This document shows, piece after piece, positions 46,968 through 55,600 of a DNA stretch of 64,000 nucleotides. Under the pieces are notes generated by a model. The model did not search any database, was not told the DNA's origin, and worked only from the letters and a program-made list of their open reading frames with translations. This DNA is from Cryomorphaceae bacterium 1068 (GTDB taxonomy: Bacteria; Bacteroidota; Bacteroidia; Flavobacteriales_D; Cryomorphaceae): the NCBI GenBank assembly GCA_027214385.1, contig JAPVXR010000014.1, positions 56,213 through 120,212 on the forward strand, in the 5' to 3' direction. How positions within the stretch are numbered: the first letter of the stretch is position 1; the number at the start of each line of letters is the position of its first letter. The translations under genes were made by a program, and so were the position numbers.

Positions 46968-47925
46968 TATTATCGTTAGGTTATTTTTAAGCAACCTCAA
47001 AATAGAGCATTTATTGCATTAATTCAAGAGTATTCCAGCCCTTTAAAGAAGTAGAGATGGGGTTCTAATTAAGCTACTTAAGAGATCGATAGGGTTTGAG
47101 ACGAAGCCCTGCTAAAGATGGACAGGGTCTAGAGGCAAGGAGTAACGCTTTATAAACGCTTTAGTAACGCTTGATGGACGCTTTATCGACGCTATATCCT
47201 TTTGGGAAATTCGATATTAAATCGTGGGAGTTAGTCTGTCTATTTGATTGAAGGTATAAGATACGGATTTAATCTAATAAGATGGTTCTATTTTTTAAAT
47301 TTAACTTAGGATAATATTAACTCATGGCAGGCCAGAGGAGGGGCATTGAGAGAGCTGATTATTTCTTGATAGAAGTCATTTAAATGTACTAAACCTAGCT
47401 CATACCTCCTAACAGGCCACCGTTGTTCATACAGGCGGACTTTTATTGGTCATGATGTAGACAGATCCGTTTCGATTTGCTTTATCCTAGACCGTAGAAT
47501 TTTTATGGGGAATGTTTATAAGGCTATCGTTTAGGACGTACTCAACTTATGAGAGCTGTGCATTGAGTTTCGGTTGTAAAGAATTGCGAAGCTCCAATTG
47601 ATCATCTCCAAGCATTATAAGATCTCATTTATTACAAGTTAGGGTGTTCGGGTTTGGAATTAGCAGGATTCTCCGCATGATTCGGACCGGTGGCGTTTAT
47701 TAAAAACAATCCCAGACTCCCTTATTTTCATTTCAAGATAAACTCAACATAGCTTGCTTGAAGGTTACGAAAAATGTGAGTAAACTGAAAAAATAAAGTG
47801 TGGTTGCTATTTTGCCCTTGTTGCCCAACTCATGAGAAGACCCTATGAAATAGCACTAACAGTGAATTTCTATATTACATTATTCCGACCTCTTTTCCCC
47901 ATATTTGCATCAACCAATCTCAAGG
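46968..47925. other. Long gene-free stretch
   Basis: About 960 bases with no supported gene on either strand and frequent stops in all frames. It contains the five-unit 11-bp repeat at 47142-47196. A near-consensus CATATTTG (47900-47907) lies upstream of the DUF748 gene. Possibly a decayed insertion; no terminal repeats or transposase remnants are visible. Confidence 0.5.
47142..47196 (+). repeat. Five tandem 11-bp repeats (NNNACGCTTTA)
   Basis: GTAACGCTTTA, TAAACGCTTTA, GTAACGCTTGA, TGGACGCTTTA and TCGACGCTATA follow one another without gaps. The core ACGCTTTA is conserved and the first three bases vary. The period is close to one helical turn. Confidence 0.8.
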
Positions 47926-50193
47926 ATGAAAAAGTGGCTTAAAATTCTTCTCTGGGTTCTCGCAGCGCTCGTCGTCATTGTGCTCGTCTTGCTTTCTTAT
48001 TTACCCACCTTTTTAGAGGATTACATTCAGGAGAATGATCTGGAGCTGATTGGCAGAGAGGTAGAAATTGAGAATATCGACATCAACTATTTTACCGGTA
48101 AGGTGAGCATCGAGAATTTTAAGATGTACGAAGAGGATGCTTCGACGGTGTTTACCTCCTTTTTTCACTTGAAGTTTGATTTGGAGATTGGTCACCTTTT
48201 TTCAAATGGCATTTATATCCAGGATTTTGTCATCGACGGATTCTTTGCTCGGGTAGAGCAAAACGAAGCCTCTTTCAATTTTGATGACTTGATGGATTCA
48301 GAAGAAACAGTCTCCGAATCTGAAGAGGAAGAGTCGGAACCTATGCATTTCACTTTGGCTAATTTCAAGATGAATGGAGCATCATTGGAGTACAGTAGCG
48401 AGATTCACCCTGAGGCTGTTTTTGACTCGTTGAATGTTGAATTGCCTCTTTTTAGTGATACGGTCAGTGTATTCGATGTTATGACCTCCTTGCACGTGGG
48501 GAGTGGCGGGCATTTGTCCACTACTAATCGAATCGATCTCGAGAACTCCTTTTACGATGTATTACTCGAGATGGAAGATCTGGATATTTCGCTGATCCGT
48601 CCCTATTTCGATCCCTACATGGAGTTGAATAGCCTCAACGGACTTTTCAATTCCGATTTGAGAATTCACGGGAGCTGGGAAGATAGCGATGTACTTGATC
48701 TCGGAGGAACGTTTGAAATAAATGAATTTGAAATGACTGACAGTCGCGACAAGAGAGTTCTGGCCTTGACGTCAATGGAGATCGGTGTAGATACGGTTCA
48801 GATGAAGGACGCGGTTTACACTATCGATCACATTAAGTTGGATGGCTTTTACGGCCTTTACGAAATGTACGACGAGAGCGACAACTGGTCGAATATGTTG
48901 GTAGCTTCTGCTGATACAACCGTGGTTGATTCTGTGGGAATGGCAGAAGCGGAAGTGGAGATAGACTACTCGAATCCATTCCAGCTTCTTGGTATTTATA
49001 TGAAAGATATTGCGAGATCCTACAGCGAGTCGACTTACAAAGTCGAGGAGATTTCTATGATTAATTCTGCTTTCGATTTCAATGATTACATCCCATCTCA
49101 GCCGTTTAGGTATTCGCTTACTGATTTGGTGCTTCACGCCGATTCATTGAATTCTGCCAATGAGCAACTCACCTTCAACGCGGAGGCGACGCTGAACGGG
49201 ACGGGTCGGTTTGAAGGGTATTTGAGAGTCTTTACCGATAATTTGGAAGACATCGACTTGCACTACGACATTCGTGGAACGGAGCTTTCCTTCTTTTCTC
49301 CCTACACTGCCGATTATGTGGATTATCCCATTTCTGAAGGTGACCTTTTGTACACCTGCGATACGAAGATTAGAAACGGAATAATTGACAGTCAGAATAT
49401 TATCAAATTCAATCAATTTAACTTTGGCGGGAAATACGATGGTGAGCCATTTTATAACCTTCCGGTAAAATTGGCGGTGAGTCTGCTCAAAGATTTGGAT
49501 GGAAACATAGAGATGGACATCCCCATCCAAGGAGATTTAAAAGATCCCGAGTACAAGTTGGGTAAATTCATATGGAACACGGTGAAGAATATTCTCCTCA
49601 AAGCGGTTACCGCTCCGTTCCGACTTTTGGCGGGAGTATTTGGAATGAAGGCGGAAGACTTGGAGAAAATCAATTTTGGCCACTTGCAGATGAAGTTGGA
49701 CAAAGGCAATGAGAAGCAATTGAATGATTTGTACAAAGTCTTGAAAAACAAGGAAGACCTCAATATTGAATTCAAGCGAATTACCAAAAAATACGAGGCC
49801 ATTGAGAATTATGCCATGGCTGAGGCCAAGTACCGATATCTTTATGATGGTGACGTTCCTGAGATTGACGAAATTTCTGACGAGGTCATGGAGGCCGTCA
49901 TAACGTTTGACGTGAAAGATTCTCTCTTTATGCGATTTGTGGATGAGCAAATCATGGAGCAAGACCGTGAGCTTCCCATTCAACGAAAGTGCATGTTATT
50001 GGTAGGAGAGGAGCGCGCCGAAGAGAAAGTTGATCGAGTAGGTTTTAAACGCTCGTCAGCAATTTCGGATTACCTGATTTTGGAAAAAGGTCTGCCTGAG
50101 GAGAGAATCCGCTTTACTGCTTTGCCTGAGGATTCATTGATCACTCACCGCAGTAACTCAGTTTACAATGTGGGCTTTTGGGTAGTAGAGTAG
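47926..50193 (+). CDS. DUF748 / AsmA-like envelope protein
   Basis: 755 residues. One N-terminal membrane helix (ILLWVLAALVVIVLVLLSYL) is followed by a long strand-rich body of AsmA/DUF748 type, including INYFTGKVSIENFKMYE, DFVIDGFFARVEQN, LEYSS and GGKYDGEPFYNLPVKLAVSLL. An OmpA-like terminal part follows with KRSSAISDYLILEKGLPEERI. Such proteins span the periplasm and are linked to lipid or outer-membrane trafficking. ATG 47926 after AAGG starts the membrane anchor. Confidence 0.82.
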   Translation: MKKWLKILLWVLAALVVIVLVLLSYLPTFLEDYIQENDLELIGREVEIENIDINYFTGKVSIENFKMYEEDASTVFTSFFHLKFDLEIGHLFSNGIYIQDFVIDGFFARVEQNEASFNFDDLMDSEETVSESEEEESEPMHFTLANFKMNGASLEYSSEIHPEAVFDSLNVELPLFSDTVSVFDVMTSLHVGSGGHLSTTNRIDLENSFYDVLLEMEDLDISLIRPYFDPYMELNSLNGLFNSDLRIHGSWEDSDVLDLGGTFEINEFEMTDSRDKRVLALTSMEIGVDTVQMKDAVYTIDHIKLDGFYGLYEMYDESDNWSNMLVASADTTVVDSVGMAEAEVEIDYSNPFQLLGIYMKDIARSYSESTYKVEEISMINSAFDFNDYIPSQPFRYSLTDLVLHADSLNSANEQLTFNAEATLNGTGRFEGYLRVFTDNLEDIDLHYDIRGTELSFFSPYTADYVDYPISEGDLLYTCDTKIRNGIIDSQNIIKFNQFNFGGKYDGEPFYNLPVKLAVSLLKDLDGNIEMDIPIQGDLKDPEYKLGKFIWNTVKNILLKAVTAPFRLLAGVFGMKAEDLEKINFGHLQMKLDKGNEKQLNDLYKVLKNKEDLNIEFKRITKKYEAIENYAMAEAKYRYLYDGDVPEIDEISDEVMEAVITFDVKDSLFMRFVDEQIMEQDRELPIQRKCMLLVGEERAEEKVDRVGFKRSSAISDYLILEKGLPEERIRFTALPEDSLITHRSNSVYNVGFWVVE

Positions 50194-50203
50194 CCGATTC
50201 GAT

Positions 50204-50596
50204 TTACTCAGTAATATCAGAGTCGTTAATCGAGAAAGTGCATTTGTGATCGAATTTCTCAGGGATATTTTGAGTTTTGTCCGTTTCTACCTGCCAATTT
50301 GCACTTATTGAGATGTCCTTTTCCAAGGTTCCACCACCATCTATCTCAACAAACGCCGAATCTATTCGCTCGGCGCAATCCGGCTCTTCTTCTTCCGCTT
50401 GATTGGAGCTTCCGCGTGAAATTGATTTAGTGGAATTTGATGATATTCTCAACGTATCTCCTCTGGGAAATCCATCATTGTACAGCAGTATTATAATGTC
50501 GCGATCAGTTCTGTTTTGTATAAAACTCTCATAGTTAGTCTCTCCCGAGCAACTCGCGAGAATGATCAGAGCAGCTACAATGGCAAGTCGATTCAT
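50204..50596 (-). CDS. Small lipoprotein of unknown function
   Basis: 130 residues. MNRLAIVAALIILASC is a lipoprotein signal with lipobox LASC. The mature part has an acidic EEEEPDC loop and three Cys, with no family I recognise. The open frame extends upstream through the tRNA-Pro gene to 50860; that extension is spurious, and ATG 50596 is the start because the signal begins there. Confidence 0.6.
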   Translation of the reverse strand: MNRLAIVAALIILASCSGETNYESFIQNRTDRDIIILLYNDGFPRGDTLRISSNSTKSISRGSSNQAEEEEPDCAERIDSAFVEIDGGGTLEKDISISANWQVETDKTQNIPEKFDHKCTFSINDSDITE

Positions 50597-50632
50597 TTGA
50601 CAAATTTGCACCATAAATCTGAAATTAAATTT

Positions 50633-50663
50633 CTTGACTTGGGGAAAAAGTTTTCTATATTTG
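50633..50663 (+). promoter_or_regulatory. tRNA-Pro promoter CTTG-19-TATATTTG
   Basis: -33 CTTG (50633-50636) and -7 TATATTTG (50656-50663) with a 19-base spacer, followed by CGCTCCCA as at tRNA-Ser. Confidence 0.65.
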
Positions 50664-50696
50664 CGCTCCCAAAATGGAACACGAGTTGTTCCGACT

Positions 50697-50770
50697 CGGG
50701 GTGTAGCGTAGCCCGGTATCGCGCCTGCTTTGGGAGCAGGAGGTCGTAGGTTCGAATCCTGCCACCCCGA
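50697..50770 (+). tRNA. tRNA-Pro (anticodon TGG)
   Basis: Acceptor CGGGGTG pairs perfectly with CACCCCG. The anticodon stem is CCTGC/GCAGG with loop TTTGGGA (anticodon TGG), and the T arm is GTAGGTTCGAATCCTGC. CCA is not encoded. The last 14 bases plus one are repeated at 51075-51089. Confidence 0.95.
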
Positions 50771-50771
50771 C
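50757..50771 (+). repeat. Direct repeat, tRNA-Pro 3' end copy 1
   Basis: TCCTGCCACCCCGAC; the last part of the tRNA gene plus one base. An identical copy lies 318 bases downstream. Confidence 0.8.
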
Positions 50772-50782
50772 AAAAGAAAAAT

Positions 50783-50804
50783 GCCAGCGAGAGCTGGCTT
50801 TTTT
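50783..50804 (+). terminator. tRNA-Pro terminator
   Basis: GCCAGC-GAGA-GCTGGC followed by TTTTTT. The end of the helix and the T tract also form the left arm of the long hairpin at 50797-50858. Confidence 0.8.
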
Positions 50805-50858
50805 CGTTTAAAGAGGTACAAAAGCTTGCTTTCTAGTACCTTTTTAAACGAAAAAAGC
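50797..50858 (+). repeat. Long hairpin 3' of tRNA-Pro
   Basis: GCTTTTTTCGTTTAAA (50797-50812) is perfectly complementary to 50843-50858, and the helix continues after a small bulge with AGGTAC/GTACCT. The 16-base loop carries AAAGCTTGCTT. Same plan as 60311-60370 beside tRNA-Arg, with different arm sequence. Confidence 0.85.
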
Positions 50859-50880
50859 AAGATCGACGGAGGCGATCTGC
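50821..50880 (+). repeat. tRNA-flank repeat, Pro locus proximal copy
   Basis: A 60-base unit from the hairpin loop (AAAGCTTGCTT) through the right arm to a small hairpin AGATCG-ACGGAGG-CGATCT. 58 of 60 bases match the distal copy. Confidence 0.85.
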
Positions 50881-50962
50881 ATTTTTCTTTTGATTCCCTC
50901 CCCCAACAGGATCATCCCTCTGAGGCACAAGGAGGGATAACTATTGCGAACATTTTAGAGCG

Positions 50963-51022
50963 AAAGCTTGCTTTCAAGTACCTTTTTAAACGAAAAAAGC
51001 AAGATCGACGAAGGCGATCTGC
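50963..51022 (+). repeat. tRNA-flank repeat, Pro locus distal copy
   Basis: 58/60 identical to 50821-50880 but without the matching left hairpin arm. The small hairpin is AGATCG-ACGAAGG-CGATCT; further similarity (CAGGATCA) continues past the unit. Confidence 0.85.
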
Positions 51023-51074
51023 TTTTTCCTTTGTCTTCCCCCCAATTCAGGATCACTGACCGCCATGGAGGTAG

Positions 51075-51089
51075 TCCTGCCACCCCGAC
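51075..51089 (+). repeat. Direct repeat, tRNA-Pro 3' end copy 2
   Basis: TCCTGCCACCCCGAC again, preceded by GGAGGT, which also occurs in the tRNA, with about a dozen tRNA bases missing between. It looks like a deleted tRNA 3' half. A separate terminator follows. Confidence 0.8.
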
Positions 51090-51093
51090 TGCA

Positions 51094-51123
51094 AAAGCTC
51101 GACAGAAACTGTCGAGCTTTTTT
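51094..51123 (+). terminator. Second terminator behind the tRNA-Pro 3' copy
   Basis: A 12-bp helix AAAGCTCGACAG / CTGTCGAGCTTT with an AAA loop, then TTT. It may be the original tRNA-Pro terminator displaced by insertion. Confidence 0.75.
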
Positions 51124-51137
51124 GTTTTCTTGTATAA

Positions 51138-51296
51138 ATGATCGTTTACATAATCTACAGCGATTCGATTGAGCAATATTACGTTGGCATAACGGCAAAT
51201 CTGGATGATCGTATGCAACGTCATAATGGAGGTCGTTCTAGAACCCCAACTGATTCTGTCAGGCTTTCTTGTGTTTTCAATAATTACTCTTTTTAA
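51138..51296 (+). pseudogene. GIY-YIG nuclease family fragment
   Basis: 52 residues: MIVYIIYSDSIEQYYVGITA then NLDDRMQRHNGGRSR. The V-Y-I-I-Y and Y-Y-V-G-I-T elements are the GIY and YIG strands, followed by the family's R and HN positions. The usual ~35 C-terminal residues (PWxLVY ... catalytic Glu region) are replaced by an unrelated short tail and a stop, so it is truncated. Full-length relatives are common near tRNA genes in Bacteroidota. It is followed by its own terminator. Confidence 0.7.
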
Positions 51297-51314
51297 CTTC
51301 TTGGAGCTAACTAT

Positions 51315-51346
51315 AAAACCAGCTCTCCAATGAGAGTGGTTTTTTG
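51315..51346 (+). terminator. Terminator after the GIY-YIG fragment
   Basis: ACCA-G-CTCTC / GAGAG-TGGT helix with a CAAT loop and TTTTTTG tail. Confidence 0.7.
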
Positions 51347-51382
51347 TTTTTCATCTCATTCGCTTTGTCCGAGCAGATTGCA

Positions 51383-51390
51383 TATTTTCG
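51383..51390 (+). promoter_or_regulatory. -7-like element TATTTTCG, leaderless geometry
   Basis: A one-mismatch TAnnTTTG separated from the ATG at 51395 by only CAAA. Confidence 0.3.
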
Positions 51391-51394
51391 CAAA

Positions 51395-52579
51395 ATGAAA
51401 ATATTTCGTTTTGCTCTTTTCAGTTTGTGCCTCACTTTGATGGCAAAATATACTTCCGCTCAGTGTGAGCCCTTTTTTGGTAAGCTGGTGATCAATGAAG
51501 TTTTACCTGGAAATGATAATTCGGGTGCTGATGAATTCGGCGAAAACGACGACTGGGTAGAAATCTACAACGCTTCTGATGAAGCCATTAATCTCGAAGG
51601 GTTTTTCCTTTCTGATAATGATGGAAATGAAACCAAATTTGTTTTTCCTGATTTTGAATTAGCTTCGAATGAAGTTGTCACTATCTGGTGTGATGATCAA
51701 CCCGAACAAGGTCCCTTTCACGCGGCTTTCAGGTTGTCAGGATCAGGTGAAGAAGTAGGGTTGTACGATCCCGATACGCTGACGCTAGACTATGTTCGAT
51801 TCGGAGCTGTTCCTGATGATATTTCAGTAGGTAGATTTCCAAATGGTGAAGGTCCGTTTAGCATTCTCATCCCGACTTTTGACGGCTTAAATACCAATAG
51901 CGTACAGCCGGGACTGGTCATCAACGAATACCAGTCTTCCAATGAATCTACCGCGCAAGACCAATGGGGCGGCTTCGAAGATTGGATCGAGCTTTACAAT
52001 GCCGGAAACAGTCCCATCAATTTAGAAGGATATTTCCTAAGTGATAAAATCGGAAGTCCTACCGAGTTTGTATTTCCCGATACGACTTTGATGCCGGATG
52101 AGTATCTGATCATTTGGTGCGACATGGGATTGATGGAGCCCGGACTGCATACATTCTTTAGGCTTGGCGGCGACGGCGATGATATTTTGCTTTCCAACCC
52201 TGACACATTGACAATAGACTATGTAAGTTTCGGAGTGATTACTACTGATGAATCTGAAGGACGTTACGCCAATGGGACGGGGCCAATTTCCTGCTTTATT
52301 ACCCCTACACATGGAGCCAATAACGGCGACCCCTTGAGCTCTGAAGAAATTATTGGAAATAAGACTTTCAAGGTGTACCCTAATCCTTCTTCGGGTTCTG
52401 TTGTAATTGAATCCGAAGAGTTTCAGCGCGGACTATTACAAGTCTTTTCTTCTGTAGGAACGATGGTTTATCAGACTACCTTGAATCAAGATCAGCAACG
52501 AATTGATTTGGAAGCTTTACCGCCTGGATTCTACGTGATGAAGTTCAACAATAGGATTGCCAAAATCGTTATTGAATAG
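51395..52579 (+). CDS. Secreted double lamin-tail-domain protein, T9SS type A
   Basis: 394 residues. Signal peptide MKIFRFALFSLCLTLMAKYT then SAQ. Two lamin-tail (LTD) domains at ~30-150 and ~180-300: ENDDWVEIYNASDEAINLEG, FEDWIELYNAGNSPINLEGY. A type A sorting domain at ~318-394 (VYPNPSSGSVVIESEEF ... NNRIAKIVIE). LTDs are Ig-like binding domains. The next gene, a CotH kinase, starts with the same domain, so the two probably share a partner or location. Confidence 0.88.
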   Translation: MKIFRFALFSLCLTLMAKYTSAQCEPFFGKLVINEVLPGNDNSGADEFGENDDWVEIYNASDEAINLEGFFLSDNDGNETKFVFPDFELASNEVVTIWCDDQPEQGPFHAAFRLSGSGEEVGLYDPDTLTLDYVRFGAVPDDISVGRFPNGEGPFSILIPTFDGLNTNSVQPGLVINEYQSSNESTAQDQWGGFEDWIELYNAGNSPINLEGYFLSDKIGSPTEFVFPDTTLMPDEYLIIWCDMGLMEPGLHTFFRLGGDGDDILLSNPDTLTIDYVSFGVITTDESEGRYANGTGPISCFITPTHGANNGDPLSSEEIIGNKTFKVYPNPSSGSVVIESEEFQRGLLQVFSSVGTMVYQTTLNQDQQRIDLEALPPGFYVMKFNNRIAKIVIE

Positions 52580-52650
52580 TCGTGCAACTTTAAGTCTAAG
52601 GAAAGCGTCATGATAGTGCAAGATTTTGAATCCTTATTAAAACCTTTTTG

Positions 52651-55600
52651 ATGAAGTTGAAAGCCGTACTTTTTTTTCTGTTTGTACCGTGTAGTATTTT
52701 TCTAAATGCCCAAGTCGTCGTTAATGAATTAAGTGCTGCTAATTTCGGAGGATTTGCTGATAATTACGGCGATTTCGAAGATTGGATTGAGCTTTATAAC
52801 TCGGGAGGTGCCGATGTAGATCTGTCCGGATATTGGCTCAGTGATGATGAACTCGAACCCATGAAATGGGAGATACCCGCGGGAACGACTATTACTGCAG
52901 GTGGCTACCTCTTAATTTATGCTTCTGACAGAGACGAGAGTGTTGGAGGAAATCTCCACACCAGTTTCAAAATTACTCAAGCAAATCAAGAAGGGGCTGT
53001 ACTATCAGACCCTTCCGGTACCATACTCGATTCTTACTTATTAACCATTGCGAATCAGCAAAATCACTCTAGAGGTAGAATCACTGATGGCTCGAATGAC
53101 TGGGGTGTATTTACTACACCGTCACCAGGCGCGGCCAATGGAGGAGCCTTGGGAGAATATGTACCGTTGGAGATCGTGACAGCTCCGGGCTATTATTCGG
53201 GATCTGTTAGTGTTGAGATTCAATCCGCTGATGCGAATGCCGACATTTATTACACCACAGATGGAACAGTGCCAACAGTTGCTTCTACACTGTATACAGG
53301 CCCGATCAATCTGACTCAAACCGCCGTAGTAAAGGCGAGAGCTTTTAATGCCGGAGCCAATGCCCCCGCAAGTTTTGTGGAGACCAATACATATTTTTTA
53401 GATCAGACGCATGGTATTTACATAGTGTCAGTGAGTGGAGATCAACTGCCTACTCTTTTAGGAGGAAGTCAGATAGAGCCAATTGGTCATTTTGAACTTT
53501 TTTCGGCTTCGGGAGACTTACTGGCTGAATGTAACGGAGATTACAACGAGCACGGAAATGATTCTTGGGCTTATCCCCAAAGAGGAATTGACTACATTAC
53601 ACAAGATGAGTTTGGTTATGGAAATGAAGTAAACCATCAAATATTCGGAGGAAAGGATCGCGATGGATTCCAGCGATTGATTCTCAAAGCAGCGGCCAGT
53701 GATAATTATCCATTTGAGAATGGAGGTGCGCACATTAGAGATGCCTACGTTCAATCGCTTTCTCAACTTGCAGATCTGCGCGTCGATGAGCGCACTTATG
53801 CTCCATGTGTTTTGTACATGAATGGAGAGTACTGGGGTGTTTATGAGATACGTGAGAAAGTAGATGATCTGGACTTTACAGATTACTACTATGACCAAGG
53901 ATCGGGTCAAGTGGATTTCTTAAAAACTTGGGGTGGAACTTGGGAAGAATATGGTTCGGGGGACGATTGGTATGATTTGCGCGACTACATTTTAGGAAAT
54001 GATATGAGCGACCCGGCAAATTACGATTACGTGAACGATCTATACAATACAGGAAGTTTGATCGATTACTTTCTTCTCAATTCATACATAGTAAGTTCTG
54101 ACTGGTTGAACTGGAACACGGGCTGGTGGAGAGGCCGTAATCCAGATGGAGACAAAAAGAAGTGGCGCTATATTCTTTGGGACATGGATGCTACTTTTGG
54201 TCACTATGCCAATTTTACGGGAATTCCAGATCAAAGTCCTGAAGCCGGACTTTGTGATCCTGAGCAGCTCAATGATCCCGGAGGTCAGGGACATGTGCCG
54301 GTTTGGAATGCACTACTTCAAAATGAAGAGTTCTTTGCTGATTATATCAATCGCTACTCTGATTTAGCTTCGTCCTATTTTTCGTGCGAATTCATGTTGA
54401 ATCACCTCGATAGCCTTATCCTACTCATTGAACCGGAAATGCAGGATCATGTGGACCGTTGGGGTGGAAGCATGGCTGAGTGGCAATCAAACGTTCAAGA
54501 AGTCAGAGATTTTATTGAAGAGAGATGCGAGGTCATCAATAATGGAATAATCGACTGTTATCCGCAGTTGGATGGCCCATACACGGTGGTTTTTTATGCT
54601 GATCCACCAAATGGTGGTCGAATTGATCTACCCTCGATAGAAATTGATACATACCCGTATAGCGCAGAATATTTCGGAGGGATACAAGTAGATCTTGATG
54701 CTGATGAAAATGATGGCTTCATTTTTAGTCATTGGACTGCAAACAATACTGTTATAGCACCGGATGAATTCAGCGAAGAGATTTTTGTCAGTTTCACGGC
54801 TGATGATACGCTTATCGCGCACTTCGTTCCGGATATTTCGTACAGCCTCACTCTAGATGTGGAGCCTGCAAACTCAGGTTCGATAACAATAGCCGGAACT
54901 ACTTACAACTCCTTCCCTGTAACCATCGATTTGGCCGAATCTGTTGATTATTCAGCTAAAGCACAACCTATCACAGGATATGGGTTTAGCGATTGGCAAA
55001 GCGGACTTGCACTTAGTCCGAATGCGGTAGCTGATAGTGTCACGTTCAGCATGACGGAGAATCAAACATTAACGGCGCGATTCTTTGAAATCATCAATGA
55101 GGTAACTTTTGATGTGGCGCCTGAAGGTGTTGGAGAAATTATTTTGGGAGACACGGCTATTCAAGACTATCCCACAACGATTGAACTTCCGGAAGTAGCA
55201 ATACTCGAACTGAAAGCCAAGCCAACTGAACCTTTCTATGCCTTTTCACATTGGTCTTTCTTAAATGCAAACCCAAACCCTGACGAGGAGACTGCAGACA
55301 TTTCCGTTCAATTTGAGGATCCCGATGTAGTAGTTGCAAACTTCATTGAATTGCCTAATTATCCGATCAGAATAGAGACCGAACCTGAGGGTGCCGGGTG
55401 GGTTAGACTTCCTGATACTCTGTTAAAGACCTTGCCATATGAGACTATAATGCTCGGTGACGAGAATATCGCAATAGAGGCAATCGAAAGAGACAAATAT
55501 AAATTCTCGCATTGGGAAGTTAAAGTAGGAGCGGCAGCTCAAAACGAAAATTTACCATTGCTCAACTATCCATTTTTTGCTCCTACTCATCTCATAGCTC

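Noticed and set aside
50597..50860. N-terminal extension of the small lipoprotein gene
   Set aside because: The extension is antisense to tRNA-Pro and its terminator; the lipoprotein signal begins at 50596.
50730..51059. 109-codon plus-strand frame starting inside tRNA-Pro
   Set aside because: It begins in the tRNA and reads through terminator and repeat hairpins; the composition is that of translated repeats, not a protein.
50955..51224. 89-codon minus-strand frame opposite the tRNA-Pro flank
   Set aside because: It covers the distal repeat, the tRNA 3' copy and a terminator, antisense to the GIY-YIG fragment; no family recognised.
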